DNA of 53,186 bases from Chrysophaeum taylorii (GCA_029834535.1 JAQMWT010000608.1:1-53186); one strand, 5' to 3'. Shown: positions 1 through 10,857, numbered from the stretch's first letter. Notes: generated by a model from the sequence alone, not told the origin. Translations and numbers: made by a program.

Positions 1-966
1 GCTAAGGAAGGGGCATTGTCAGCGTCAACCATGGTAACTAAGGGATCAAACTGTCCAGTAGATACATCCTGCGGTAGTCGACCACAGTGGATAGATCAAT
101 TCGATTAGCGGAGACAGTGCGAAGGTGAGCTTCAATGGCATTACCTTTAGGATGGAACCAGAGGCGAAGTGAGCGGTTTTCCGGCTTCTTGAGGTAGCGA
201 AGCAAATGCTCTAGCATTTGGACGTGAACATACGTGGGTGCATGCATACCACGAACATCTGCCCAAGGCTTGCGAGAAGTCAGGTCTGCAGGCAACTTGC
301 ATGACCACAAGCTTGCCAAGGAGGGTGGAAAAGTGCGAATTGATGTACAACTCTGTTTCAGAGCTGGGAGTGCCATCTTATACTTGAAGGACGATGACAT
401 AGGATATTTAAGCGGGGTCAGTTGCTGCAAGACTGGGTGATCAGCGAAGAGTTCATCCAGCTTGGCTTGCACATCCAGAGAAATGGATCCATCAGATGTG
501 CGACACACACGCATGCCTAGGAGGGTATGGACAGGTTCAAAGTGCTCTACAGCATACCGTTTGGAGGGCATCCTGTAATTCAGTACGAAGAGGGTCGTCA
601 TTGGACACAATAACAATGTCGTATACAGACAGACTGCATACGACGAACTTAGCATGTGCGGATACTCGAGCATATAAGCAAGAGTCCGAATGCAGGCGTT
701 TGTAGCGGAGAAGAAGCCGTCTATCTCTTTGTTCCAAAGAGATGGTGATTGCCGAAGTCCATAAAGTGACTTCAGCAGTTTCGGTAGACGTCGGCCCTGT
801 ACTTAGCGTCATCGGGGTCGATAAGCTTGATGCCGTCTGGTAACTGAACATAGACGGCATCAACGTCAGACTGAACGAAGGCGTTCGGGACGTCTGCATG
901 GTAGACAGGCAATTGCTTGTATGCTGCAATCGCCAGTAGTACCCGGATTGCGGTCATTGTGGCCAC
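1..966 (-). pseudogene. copia reverse transcriptase / RNase H, C-terminal part
   Basis: Minus-strand pieces carry copia RT signatures. Near 900 is a run reading YHADVPNAF, the MDVKTAF-like block with its catalytic Asp. Near 600 is SVYDIVIVSND at the place of the usual YVDD box. Then comes HTLLGMRV, like the FLGI motif, and RYLKKPENRSL, like the conserved RVLRYLKGT block. At the very left edge VDADNAP matches the start of copia RNase H (YxDADWAG). The frame changes near 540-670 and 770-930, so this is a pseudogene. The catalytic YVDD box appears altered to VYDI, which would inactivate polymerisation unless the frameshift lies inside the motif. Confidence 0.75.
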
Positions 967-1610
967 GGGGCTGAAGGTGCCAAAGAAATCGGCGCCAAGG
1001 ATGCTAGGAAGCCACGTAGCACGAGGCGAGCCTTGTGCTTAACGTATTTGCCTGCAGAGTCTGTTTTAATCTTCAGCACCATCCTGCTGTCAATAGGACG
1101 AGAGACACCGTCGGGTAAGGAAAGTTTGAAGCAGCCAAAGCGGATAATGTCGTGGAGTTCCTTGGCGATGGCCTTGAGGTAGGCGTGCCTGTTTTCAGGC
1201 GACAAACCGTGGAGGCACTTAAGTTTATATTCGTCAATGGAAACGTCCGCTTCTTGGACCTTATATTCGTCAGGACCAACAGTGGCTGGTGAATTATAGT
1301 TTAGCGACGTTGCGGTCGAGGCAGTGTGCGCAACTTCGGGATAAGCGGAAACAGCGTCAGTAGGAGTAGGAGAGGCTTCGGGAGGGTCGGTGTAAGACCT
1401 GGGTGATAAACTCTGTAGAGACCAGAAGGTATTCCTCCAAGTCAGCCAGAGATGCAGAAGTAGCGCCAAACTCGGAGGAGTTGTGATCAATAAAGCTGGT
1501 CGGCGCCAGGTACGTAAGTGCATATTGTAAGGAAGAAGTGCCGAAGGCAGCAGCGTGTTCAGTGAACGCAGATAAAAGGGGCTGAGGAATGGGGCACGTA
1601 GGTGAACCAT
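954..1610 (-). pseudogene. copia reverse transcriptase, N-terminal part
   Basis: The C-terminal half of this 218-residue frame aligns by eye to the start of copia RT. It has an acidic helix with KAIAKELHDI, then FKLSLPDG, a basic VLKIKTDSAGKYVKHKAR block and LVLRGF, matching the family pattern of KxK-D-G-x-x-x-x-x-KARLVAxGF. The upstream half is a proline/serine-rich linker. It contains TATSLNY at 1296-1317, the same short peptide seen in other linkers of this and the gypsy element. The following RT piece at 772-966 lies in another frame, so at least one frameshift separates them. Confidence 0.7.
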
Positions 1611-2637
1611 CAGCAGTTAAAAAGGTTGCAGCTGGGATGCTGGATGCGCACTTGGCGTGGGCGAAGTAACCATCGACGTGCGGGTAGCGGGCAAGTAAGT
1701 CAGTGCGCAACGGGAGAAGAAGACGAGCTAACAACGCATGTTCCCCTCTGAGCAGATAGCAGACCAGAGGATACCACCATTGAGATGAAGGGCGGAGAGG
1801 GCGGGAGACTTGAACGTAAGAAAGTGGTGGCGAAGATCCCAGCGGAAATCGGCGAGTTTGCCACCAGCGGCTTTGTAAGCACCAATAGTAGACGCTTGCA
1901 GCCGGGCTTGGATAGTTTTCATAGAAGTTGCCTTGCGGGTGTTAGGTTGTTTGGAACCTGGGACAAGAATGAGGTCATCTTGTTCGAAAAGGTCTTTGTA
2001 AGAAGGAAGCAAGGGCGGCGGTGACATAGAGCCAGAATCGTCGGCGAGAGCGTCAGAAGAGGGAGAATAGGCAGGAGTAGGGGACGAAGAAGGAGCTGGA
2101 GCTGGGAGGTGGGAGTGCCCCCTGAGGATGAAGTCCGTGTCCCCTCTGAATGACATGGTCTGGATAGCCGTGGTGTGAGCGAGAAAGGCGCGGAGGAGCG
2201 TGAGGCGGAGGAGCAAGTTCAGGATCAGGAGTAGGATGCTGGAGCATGTAGAGGAATTGCAGCTTGGACGAAACACGAATTTGTCCGTTTTCAGGGTTGA
2301 GACGACGTCAGCGAGATGGTCGACGCGTGGGGAGACGAGCGGTTTTGCGCGTTGGCGCAACAGAGATATAGTATTTGCGGCGGCACGGTTCCCACTTGTG
2401 GTGTTCGTGGGCTCCATAAAAGGTACATTCAGCGCCAAAAATCTTGAGCATGTCATGTTGAGGAGTGTCGAGTTGGTTGTAGAGTGCTGTTGCGGGCTCA
2501 GGATGCATGATAAATGCGCTCGAGCGTGGCGTTCGGGAGAAGGTTGTAGCTTTGGACGGTGTGTATCACCGCCCACGGAAACATGACGGCTGGTTCCACG
2601 ATCTTGGCGCCACGATAGTGAGCATTAAGGAGAGAAC
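1357..2637 (-). pseudogene. copia integrase C-terminal region and linker
   Basis: Several overlapping minus-strand frames together make the part of the polyprotein downstream of the integrase core. Around 2500 is SYNLLPNATLERIYHAS; around 2450 is DMLKIFGAECTFYG, comparable to the copia block in which a conserved LRxFGC segment follows the catalytic Glu. After that come proline- and serine-rich stretches down to 1360. No single frame stays open: shifts near 2510, 2310 and 1740 are needed. It is continuous with the integrase core at 3013-3352 once the SINE at 2646-3012 and one copy of its target duplication are taken out. Confidence 0.6.
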
Positions 2638-2645
2638 GAAGGCGA

Positions 2646-3012
2646 TCGCTAACCGTTGGTTGCGATGGAGGACGGCGCCTAACACGCTTGCTCCCTGCGG
2701 CGGCCCCGGCCGTCCCGGAGTGAGACGGTGCCTGCTCGCCTCCTGGCTGGCTGGCTAGCACCCGATGTGTGGACGGGTTCGCTCGGTTGGGCAGAACGCG
2801 ACGACAGGTCGATTGTTCGTGGACCAACACGTTTGCGGCCTGCGATGTTGCACGATCGCATCAAGACGCGCAGTGGCGGTCCGTCATCAACGAGTCCTCG
2901 TCCTTCGCCTCTGCCCCAACTGCGTGATTTTCCTCTGTGATTCTGGATCGGCTCCTGCCTGTCCGGCCTGGCTCCCATGCTCGGGAGAGGTCTGAAGTTA
3001 GTTAGTTAGTTA
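2646..3012 (+). mobile_element. SINE family B copy 1, with 8-bp target duplication
   Basis: A 367-bp non-coding unit running from a GGTTGCGATGGAGG 5' block to a GGTCTGAAGTTAGTTAG tail. It is flanked by GAAGGCGA at 2638-2645 and 3013-3020, which is the target duplication. It splits the copia integrase in two. The 3' 150 bases resemble the last coding bases and 3' UTR of the LINE fragment at 39355-39519. It is somewhat more diverged than the other B copies, with local deletions near 2755-2790. Confidence 0.85.
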
Positions 3013-4442
3013 GAAGGCGAGTTGAGGAGGCGGAGGCAATGAAACCGATGGCGGACTCAACTTCAAAGTTAAAGTGGTGCATGTACGGCGGCAAAGCGAT
3101 GAGTTGAATGCCCTTATCGACGCGGTACGGGGAGGTAATGTGCTGGCTAAAGTAGGGCTTGAAGGCATCGGAGTAGAGGGTGCGCATGTGCACGTTGAGT
3201 TGTGTACGACAGAAGTCATACACAAAATCCAGAGCTGTAGTGAACTCCGTGGCGTTGGAGGCGCGTGTAAAGTACACCAAGAGAAATTTCGAAATGAGTT
3301 CCTTGAAGACAATGATATGTGTGAAGCCACCCCATTCGGATGGGATGGTCACATAGCCGCCGTCGCACGCCCAGACTTCGCCGGCTTTGTGAGTTTGCTC
3401 AAAAGAAGGCTTGGTCGCATTGAAATGCTTGTGCGGGTGGCGCTAACAGTGTGCGATGCAGTCGGTGCATAAGTCGCGATATGGTATGTCAGAAGCAGAG
3501 AATCCAGGGCGAGCAAGTACGTTGGGGGCCTTGGCAGCGACGTTGTTTGGCAGTGATGCACCCATGGAGCATTCAGCACGTTCTTTGGCATAGATATTCG
3601 TGGATCCGTGTGCCAGGGACTTACGAGGAATTGGATGAGCGGGAATGTGCCGTTTGCGCCGAACATCGAACTTGAGTTCGGTGTCTAAGGCAGGAAGGCG
3701 GTGCGTCGTCATCCTGGTGCACAGCAGGGTCACTTGAGGTGCATCCTCATTATCACGAGTAGCGAGAGTATCTTCGTAGGACGACGATATATAGTTTAAC
3801 GACATTTCGGTCAAGCAGTTGCTGGAAATAGACATCATAAAAGATTGTACCAAAGGCGAGGTATCTGTGCTGCACGTGGTGGAAGCTTGGTCGACGGTCA
3901 TGAAATTGGATACATTGGACTTCTTCGTCACGGCAGCAGTATGTTGGAATGTAGGGTCCAACATAAGGGATTTAATATCGGCAACGAGGAGCGAAAGGTG
4001 CTTGTACAGAGTGCTGTACGTACCGGCAGGCAGAGCATTGCTGACCATGTCACAGCAAAGGTCATGGCGTAGAGACAAGAAGAAAGATTCCTGTTGTTTG
4101 GTGGGGTTGTTAGCACGAATCAACTCCGGTCGAGTGGGGTAGCGTAATTTCCCGTTGCGGGGGTCAAGTAAAATAATATTGGCGTACCCTCGGACGGTGG
4201 GCAATGGAGCATGCATGGAGTGGATTTTAGAGCCGAGTCTGCGGTCACTTCCACGAAGGTACCCTATATAGCGACTATGAGATAAGTGATGATCTTCCAG
4301 AGCAAAATGAAAATCCTTGTAGTCGAAATAGTTGTCGGTGGCCTTGTAGGTAAGGCAGCCAGGCGTCACAAGAGAGCATCTGGACAAGAGCTTTTGTATG
4401 GCGGTGCCATAGGTGGCAGCGGAGCCAACTTGAGGGAGGGCT
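3002..4442 (-). pseudogene. copia integrase: zinc-binding and catalytic core
   Basis: On the minus strand, 4387-3443 ends in a Cys/His-containing segment (LCTDCIAHC) followed by an in-frame TAG and then RHPHKHFNATKP, consistent with a copia pre-integrase zinc-binding domain broken by one nonsense codon. Next comes the core: ACDGGY with the first Asp, a stretch containing GGFTHIIVF and SKFLLVYF, LYSDAF with the second Asp, and NFEVESAIGF with the Glu. All three acidic residues of the DDE triad are visible. TEMSLNY at 3791-3812 lies in the linker ahead of the zinc-binding region. The frame is broken, so the enzyme is not made. Confidence 0.75.
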
Positions 4443-4449
4443 TGGACTA

Positions 4450-4815
4450 ACTAACTAACTAACTTCAGACCTCTCCCGAGCATGGGAGCCAGGCCGGACC
4501 GACAGGTGCCAGTCCGGAATCACGGGCCTGTAGACGAGGAGCGCCGAAAGGTCGGTCGGCGGAGAGTGACCATCAAGCTTGTCGCCATGCGACGAGGAGA
4601 CCGCGATGTGACTGACAACCAACTCGTTGATAACCTTCCGTCTTCGCCCCCCGGCCATACCCCGTCCCACTGCGAACGTTCCGGCTGCCAACCGGCCCGC
4701 CCGGGAGGCGAATAGGTTCCAACCTACGCCGGGAGGGCGGATGCCCTCGCAAGGCTCAGGATTCATGAGGCACCGTCCTCCATCGCAACCGCAGTCGGCG
4801 ATTAGGGTACGGGTA
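4450..4815 (-). mobile_element. SINE family A copy 1 (reverse), first of a tandem pair
   Basis: Read on the minus strand this is family A: a 5' TACCC-TAATCGCCGAC block, GCGATGGAGGACGG, an internal region unlike family B, and the shared 3' end GGTCTGAAGTTAGTTAG. It is flanked by TGGACTA at 4443-4449 and 4816-4822. The second flank is also the left flank of the next SINE. Confidence 0.85.
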
Positions 4816-4822
4816 TGGACTA

Positions 4823-5150
4823 ACTAACTAACTTCAGACCTCTCCCGAGCATGGGAGCCAGGCCGGACCGGCAGGAGCCGGTGCGGAATCACAGAGGAAA
4901 ATCACGCAGTTGGGGCAGAGGCGAGGGACGAGGACGGACTTGTTGATGGTGTACCGCCACCGCGCGCGGTCTTATGCGAGGTCGTGCAAAAGCGTCGCAG
5001 GCCGCGGACGTGTTGGTCCACGAACAATCGACCTGTCCGTCGCGTTCTGCCCAACCGAGCGAACCCCATCCCAGCGCGGACTTTCCGGATGCTAACCGGC
5101 CAGCCCGGGAGGCGAGCAGGCACCGTCTCACTCCGGGACCCGGGAGGGTC
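4823..5150 (-). mobile_element. SINE family B copy 2 (reverse), second of a tandem pair
   Basis: Family B in the same orientation as its neighbour, 5'-truncated at its right end. It is flanked by TGGACTA at 4816-4822 and 5151-5157. Together with the SINE at 4450-4815 there are two insertions and three copies of the same 7-bp site. The copia reading frame resumes beyond 5158. The long reading frame at 4889-6268 is a fusion of copia sequence with this SINE. Confidence 0.85.
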
Positions 5151-5157
5151 TGGACTA

Positions 5158-6268
5158 TCCACAAGTAACCCATAAACGGCTCCAAATATATGGACCTATC
5201 CCGGTCGCGGGGAATGTCGGAAGCAGTGAATGTATACGTGCTTCCATACGCGTCAATATAAGCATGATATTTGGTGGTGGCGTTCTCTATGGTGAGGTTA
5301 CCGTCAGAGTGGTGGCCACCAGTTAAGAAGTGGGCGTTGTGTGATGTTGATGAAGTTATAAGTAGTAACCTGCGTGACGGTTGGTTAGTTTCGAAAACGG
5401 TTATGTAATAGGACACAGGAGTGGGTGAGTTAGTGTGTAAGCTGGCAAACAAGTTATAGAGGATCGTAAAAACCTTGACGCGTATAGGGTAGGTTGCATT
5501 GGGTAGCGGCTCCATAGAGGAGCGTTTAAAGCACAGCTGATGATAAGTACACTCGGATTGAACAGAGTGAGTACGTTGCTCGTGAGCTTGTTGTGAGTGA
5601 AGGCGAAGCAGTAACATATTGAGGGATTCAAGGCCAGCCATAGTAAGCTGAACAGAACCCGTGCGAGAGTAAGGTGCAAACATTTTAGAAACGGGGATAT
5701 ATGGAGGATCGGGGAACACCCGGATCCAGTCTTTGGATACGTGTTTAGGTAGCCAAAGGCGCTTGGGAATAGCTTGTAGATCATCCACGATCTTCAGGAA
5801 GGGGCGTGGATGGAGGATAGGCCACGACAATAGTTTAATTGGTCCAGTAGAATACCTGCGTGCGATGCATATCCATCTTTCTCTAGATTGGTAGTCGCCA
5901 CAGAGGTAGGTCGGGAACCTATCAACAACATCGACACAGTAATCGAGTGTAGAATGGATGAGATTGGCCACTGTGATGTGGTCTTGATGACAGTATTTAT
6001 GCGGAGGCGTCATCTCAGCCAGTAGTACCAAGGGCTGGAGTAACTTGATGACAGACAGCATGCTGTCGAAAAGAGAATCGTCCAGCAGGCTGTGTAAGTC
6101 TTCTGTCTTATGCTGCTTTAGTAGATTCCTGTTCGTGCAGGGAGGAGTAATCTCAATTATATCACAATAGAATTTGCGCCTTTCCTCTGGTGAAATTAGG
6201 TGAAGATGGTTAATAAAGGCGGGGAGAGATTCAAATAATAATACAGTAGGGAAACGGTGGCGTAACAT
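5158..6268 (-). pseudogene. copia polyprotein, region between gag/protease-like and integrase
   Basis: About 370 residues of open minus-strand frame that belong to the same polyprotein. Near 5340 the run LLLITSSTSHNAHF sits where a copia protease would show an LDSGATSH-type active site; the catalytic Asp and Gly are not there, so if this is the protease it is degenerate. The rest I do not recognise. A stop near 6318 separates it from the upstream ORF. After the SINE pair is removed the frame continues towards the integrase near 4440. Confidence 0.45.
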
Positions 6269-6439
6269 ACGAACAAGCGTATCATCAGACTCAACAACAA
6301 CTTTTACATTGATATTTTAGCCTAAGTCATTAGTGGCTTGAGACAGGAACGCCGGAGTTGACAAACCAGAACAAAGTAACATAACAGAGGGTTTGCGGAG
6401 ATTGGACTCTTGTGAGAGAAACACTGGGCGTGAGAGTAG

Positions 6440-8698
6440 TCAGGTTAATGGCTGCGCGTTTTGCTGAACAAACTTGTTCTGTTTCCGAAGATTGAGAACC
6501 AAAGGGCGAATCCACGGGCGATCTGGTAAAGCTCTTTGGAGTATGTAGTTGTAGTATGCCAGTAGATCCCTGTTTTCATGGTATCGCTTGAGCGGAAATG
6601 CGAGGGAACGAAGTTCGAGTTGTTTGTCGCGAGCGATGTTGTAGGTGAGACAAGGGAGTGGAGGTAAATTAGCTGCTATGTAGTGTATGGGAATACGTAC
6701 ATCTTTGTCTATGCGGCTCGTGACAGCGCTGAGCTTTGGCTCAGCTCGATCATTGAACACAGTGGTCAGGTTCGTCCGGTTCCACTCGAGCATGCTCAGG
6801 ATAGCGAGATGTCGGTCGTGCACTGGCTGAAGACATAAAGCGAAGTCGATCTTAACATAGCCAACTTGCGGATGATCTGGTAGGGGAACAGCGATGTTAC
6901 GCGTTAACTTCATGTGTGAGGCACGTTGTTGTCCAGTGGCAGTTTGAATAACAATCGGCGCGTATTTGGAGTCCAGTGGAATAATATGATTTGGTATTGC
7001 AAAGTCGTACGTGGACATCAATGAGATGGTAGCACAAGAGTCAAAATATAGAAAGGAACAATGTTGAGGGACACTGTTTACCTTCATGTAGTTAGTGAGA
7101 AAGGCGTTTTCCGAATGCGGGCAAGTAGTGGAGAGGCTGGCTGTGAAGAAGTTCTCCAGCAATAACAGATGAGTTGGAATGATAATCGGTTGAACAGGTG
7201 GTGATGGTTCGTCAGCCTCATCAGCCATACCGTGCTTTTCATCAAATGACGATAGCGAAGTATGATCGGCATCACGTTTGGTTTCGGCTTGTGGTGGTTG
7301 GTAGAGGGCAGATTGGACCTGTGAAGATAGCGAGGACAGTAACGCTGGTGGTAAAGCCGAGATGGCGGAAGCAGTAAAGAAGTTAGGCACAATATTGGAG
7401 GGATTACCCTGTGTGTTGGGGGCATTCTTCGTGTCTGTAGTAGGAGGAGTTGCCTTTGGGGTGGGAGCAGTAGCAACAGTATGATGTTGTGGCTCCACGT
7501 AGTTTAACGACTTTTCGGTCGAGGATAGATGAACGTCTACATCATATATGATGTCTTCTGCGATCATGAGTTGTTCGTTTATACGAAGTAAGTTACTGTT
7601 GTCCTCAGTATATGTCGTTGACAGAATGTCAGCTGATTGCAATAGAGTCTCAAAAAACTTGTTGATGTTCTGTTGTAGCTGAGCCGTGGTATCATTATCT
7701 CTCACATGCTTCGTAAGTTCGCTACACTGCTCTCGCAGGGTGTTTAAGGTGTGATTTGTTCGATCTAATAATTTCATGTTAGATCGAGAGGACCTGTCAA
7801 AAGTGCGGGGGTAAATTGGGCGATCATGGGACTGTCCTGTAGTTTTCTTGGTGACATAAGAATCACCAGAACGATAATATGACAAATCGCTGCGAGAGAA
7901 AGGCTGGCGAGCATCATTAGAGTTACGCAAGCGTCTAGCATTGAACGTGGAAGATGTACCAGGTTGAGACGCAGTAATGAAGGCGAGTGTGTTAGCAGTT
8001 TGAGTCAGACTTTTGTCTGCTAAATCCAGCGTGTTTGTAAGCAGTAACTTTGGCTTTGGTTGATATGATAAACCTTCGACATAGGGTTGCCAAGAAACAG
8101 GGCGTTCTAAGCGTCTTTTGTTCGACCCATTTGATACTACATTATACAAGTCTAATGCGCATTCTAAAATGTAGCTAGGGTTGGTAGGGTGACACAATCG
8201 TTCAGCTTCTGGCACAGGCCGATATGAAGATCGGGTTTCATACAAATAACACCAATCTACCCAACCACGATCGTAACGATTGTTGCTGGTATTATCGGCA
8301 TAATGCCGATGTATCTCTTCATAAATTTTTATACAAAGAGTACCAGAGTCGAATTGAAGGTCAGTCTCTTCCTGGTTAAGTTGGTAAGAGATTTGCCTAG
8401 ATGCTAGGACAGCTTCGATAAATACATGGACATACCAGCCAGGATTATAAACAACAGAGTTAAACTGCTGTTTCAAATAGGACACATCAGTAGTCGTAAC
8501 AGACTCGTTGTGACTAAAGGCGATGAGCATAATGGCTCGAGCCTTGTTGGGTAAATAACTTTTGTTATATACCTCATTGATGGCGGGCCAGGCCGCAAGT
8601 GCTGGTTTTCCAACACTTTCAAGATTGAAGTAAGTATGCAAGAATGTAGCATACGTGTTCTGATAAGTGTGCCAGTCAGCAGCAGTTAACGAAAACAT
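6440..8698 (-). CDS. copia Gag-like ORF with retropepsin-like C-terminal region
   Basis: An uninterrupted 752-residue frame. Residues 1-270 are helical and aromatic-rich and could be a capsid; I see no CCHC zinc knuckle. Residues 320-400 look like coiled coil. TEKSLNY (7499-7520) follows, then a Pro/Thr/Ser-rich linker. Near residue 550 is FLYFDSCATISLM, which resembles the retropepsin FxDSGAxxSxI active site except that Gly is replaced by Cys. About 80 residues later HLAILSMLEWN stands where ILGxDxL would be. It is either a protease with an unusual active site or a decayed one. The next pieces downstream are broken. Confidence 0.6.
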   Translation of the reverse strand: MFSLTAADWHTYQNTYATFLHTYFNLESVGKPALAAWPAINEVYNKSYLPNKARAIMLIAFSHNESVTTTDVSYLKQQFNSVVYNPGWYVHVFIEAVLASRQISYQLNQEETDLQFDSGTLCIKIYEEIHRHYADNTSNNRYDRGWVDWCYLYETRSSYRPVPEAERLCHPTNPSYILECALDLYNVVSNGSNKRRLERPVSWQPYVEGLSYQPKPKLLLTNTLDLADKSLTQTANTLAFITASQPGTSSTFNARRLRNSNDARQPFSRSDLSYYRSGDSYVTKKTTGQSHDRPIYPRTFDRSSRSNMKLLDRTNHTLNTLREQCSELTKHVRDNDTTAQLQQNINKFFETLLQSADILSTTYTEDNSNLLRINEQLMIAEDIIYDVDVHLSSTEKSLNYVEPQHHTVATAPTPKATPPTTDTKNAPNTQGNPSNIVPNFFTASAISALPPALLSSLSSQVQSALYQPPQAETKRDADHTSLSSFDEKHGMADEADEPSPPVQPIIIPTHLLLLENFFTASLSTTCPHSENAFLTNYMKVNSVPQHCSFLYFDSCATISLMSTYDFAIPNHIIPLDSKYAPIVIQTATGQQRASHMKLTRNIAVPLPDHPQVGYVKIDFALCLQPVHDRHLAILSMLEWNRTNLTTVFNDRAEPKLSAVTSRIDKDVRIPIHYIAANLPPLPCLTYNIARDKQLELRSLAFPLKRYHENRDLLAYYNYILQRALPDRPWIRPLVLNLRKQNKFVQQNAQPLT

Positions 8699-8772
8699 AG
8701 TAACAGGGGCACGAACACGGGTGTCGAAAGCTAATGCTTTCGGGTGCGCGCGATTTAAGATTCGTTCCTCTT

Positions 8773-9318
8773 CTAAGAAACATTGATTCCAGGACGTAAT
8801 GCCTTGACTTCATAGTCGTAACAGACAGTAGCTAGCCGAGCTACTTCTGCATCAGGTAAGTTGGGGAAAGCTTCGTTGGTGAAATGCCATTCCTGATACT
8901 CAGGGGGCAATTCATCAACAGCTAAACGGAGATCAGCAGCCCTATCGGTCTTCCATTCCAGGAAAACGCGATCGAGAATTTGATTCCGGAGGATCTCGTA
9001 GTCCTTGCATGACCGAGTATATGCTTCGTACGAGTCGTACTCGAGGAAGGCATCGGCATGACTGGACCGTAACAATTGCCTAATATGCTTGATTTGCAAG
9101 GATACCTTGCGAGTCTGAAGCTGAAATCGATTTCCATCGTTAAGAAACTCAACTACAGGAGCTTCGAGCTGCAATATATCCGCACCTGTGATCGCCTTGG
9201 GTGTGGCTCGTGCTGCGTGTTCTGCCATCGCAGTTGTCGGGGAACCTGTGGGTTCAGTCACGCAGTTGACACTGTCTAGACATTCCAAGGGGGTCTGTCT
9301 ATCGGTGTCTATGTACAC
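8773..9318 (-). CDS. Small upstream ORF of the copia element, probably Gag N-terminus
   Basis: A 181-residue frame directly upstream of the 752-residue ORF and ending at a TAG 75 bases before it. A second Met near residue 31 (MAEHAARA) may be the true start. The protein is acidic and helical with two central helices (VSLQIKHIRQLL and RNQILDRVFLEW), compatible with a Gag N-terminal segment, but I do not recognise a named domain. Position and strand make it part of the copia element. Confidence 0.5.
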   Translation of the reverse strand: MYIDTDRQTPLECLDSVNCVTEPTGSPTTAMAEHAARATPKAITGADILQLEAPVVEFLNDGNRFQLQTRKVSLQIKHIRQLLRSSHADAFLEYDSYEAYTRSCKDYEILRNQILDRVFLEWKTDRAADLRLAVDELPPEYQEWHFTNEAFPNLPDAEVARLATVCYDYEVKALRPGINVS

Positions 9319-9618
9319 TCATCGTTTTCGATGGGGAAATGTATATTTGACGACTGTGCAAGCTGTGAGTCCAGAGTAGTGTCGCTAAGCGTAGTCACTC
9401 AGGCAGCTGGTTAGTTTTGGTGCTCTCAATGAGCTTGTTAAGCGCATTGCCATGGAATGTACAAGTGGACGTACCCAAAATATTCCACAACATGTGTGCA
9501 AGAGTACAGGTTAGCCAACTTACACACACATCAACATTGACATGACAATACGATACTATGAACAAGTGCACACAAGGTTACACGATCACGTGTGCAAAAA
9601 TGTTATATACAGCCCAAT
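9319..9618. other. Non-coding stretch upstream of copia gag, possible leader/5' LTR
   Basis: No convincing gene. It is AT-richer, with runs of CACACA and a TATATAC near 9604. By position it should hold the copia leader and perhaps part of the 5' LTR, but without the other LTR no boundary can be defined. Confidence 0.35.
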
Positions 9619-9631
9619 GGTAATGGCGTTA

Positions 9632-10036
9632 TACCCTAACCCTGCGATCGCTAACCGGCGGTTGCGATGGAGGACGGCGCCTAACACGCTTGCTCCCTGC
9701 GGCGGCCCCGGCCGTCCCGGAGTGAGACGGTGCCTGCTCGCCCCCCGGGCTGGCCGGTTAGCACCCGGAAAGTCCGCGCTGGGATGGGGTTCGCTCGGTT
9801 GGGCAGAACGCGACGGACAGGTCGATTGTTCGTGGACCAACACGTCCGCGGCCTGCGACGCTTTCGCACGACCTCGCACAAGACCGCGCGCAGTGGCGGT
9901 CCACCATCAACAAGTCCGTCCTCGTCCCTCGCCTCTGCCCCAACTGCGTGATTTTCCTCTGTGATACCGTACCGGCTCCTGCCGGTCCGGCCTGGCTCCC
10001 ATGCTCGGGAGAGGTCTGAAGTTAGTTAGTTAGTTA
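9632..10036 (+). mobile_element. SINE family B copy 3, first of a second tandem pair
   Basis: The most complete B copy, 405 bp, with the shared 3' end and four TTAG units. It is flanked by GGTAATGGCGTTA at 9619-9631 and 10037-10049. Its 3' 165 bases parallel the LINE 3' end at 39355-39519, including the block GCGCGCAGTGGCGGTCC that encodes the end of the LINE protein. Confidence 0.9.
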
Positions 10037-10049
10037 GGTAATGGCGTTA

Positions 10050-10403
10050 CTGATCGCCGACTGCGGTTGCGATGGAGGACGGTGCCTCATGAATCCTGAG
10101 CCTTGCGAGGGCATTCGCCCTCCCGGCGTAGGTTGGCACCTATTCGCCTCCCGGGCGGGCCGGTTGGCAGCCGGAACGTTCGCAGTGGGACGGGGTATGG
10201 CCGGGGGGCGAAGGCGGAAGGTTATCGACGAGTTGGTTGTCAGTCACAACGCGGTCTCCTCGTCGCATGGCGACAAGCTTGATGGTCACTCTCCGCCGAC
10301 CGACCTTTCGGCGCTCCTCGTCTACAGGCCCGTGATTCCGGACTGGCTCCTGTCGGTCCGGCCTGGCTCCCATGCTCGGGAGAGGTCTGAAGTTAGTTAG
10401 TTT
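10050..10403 (+). mobile_element. SINE family A copy 2, second of a second tandem pair
   Basis: A 354-bp A copy, plus orientation, beginning CTGATCGCCGAC and ending GTTAGTTAGTTT. It is flanked by GGTAATGGCGTTA (10037-10049) and GGTAATCGCGTTA (10404-10416, one mismatch). The 13-bp flank between the two SINEs is shared by both. Confidence 0.9.
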
Positions 10404-10416
10404 GGTAATCGCGTTA

Positions 10417-10857
10417 TATTGACAAGCGTGTCTACATGTCGAGGCTGAACCGGCGCGGTAACAGTCCAATACCCATAGGTTGCGTGCATGTTGACACATG
10501 GCTTCTTAGGGACCCGCCTGGGCCCATAACCTGCAGAGCATTTAGCATGCAGTGGTAAGTCACCTGGGAAACCATCCCGTCTCATCATGAACGTCTGGAA
10601 GTATTTAATTCCGGGAATGAAAAGGTATGTTCCCTATATCCTCAGAACACGACAGGCGGCATCTAGAACTACACGAGAAAGGTAAGGTGTATAGTGCTAC
10701 ATACCTCGGGACGCGCTAGACCATGATGATGAGCTTAAGCACAAATCAGAGGACTATTTGGTGGTGTAGAAAGGAAGAAGAAGGGTAAGGAAGAGACCAC
10801 GTTCTCAACGGACGGACAAGGGTAAGAGGCAGCAGATTTCTCTGCAGGTTACGCAAA
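10417..10857. other. Unassigned retroelement-like stretch
   Basis: Short frames only on either strand. It sits between the SINE pair and a copia RNase H fragment on the plus strand and is probably eroded copia sequence. I recognise no motif. Confidence 0.3.

Larger units (their letters stand above)
1..9631 (-). mobile_element. Decayed Ty1/copia retrotransposon, left end outside window
   Basis: All coding pieces from about 9318 down to 1 read on the minus strand in the order gag, protease-like, integrase, reverse transcriptase, RNase H, which is the copia order. It is interrupted by SINEs at 2646-3012 and 4450-5150 and by several stops and frameshifts, so it is a dead copy. The 3' LTR lies outside the window, so no LTR pair can be compared. 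The upstream stretch 9319-9631 probably holds the leader and perhaps the 5' LTR, but I cannot fix a boundary. The base composition is more AT-rich than that of the gypsy elements to the right. Confidence 0.8.

Noticed and set aside
4889..5150. Protein-coding end of the 459-residue frame
   Set aside because: This part is SINE sequence translated by chance, and the copia frame resumes past the SINE pair.
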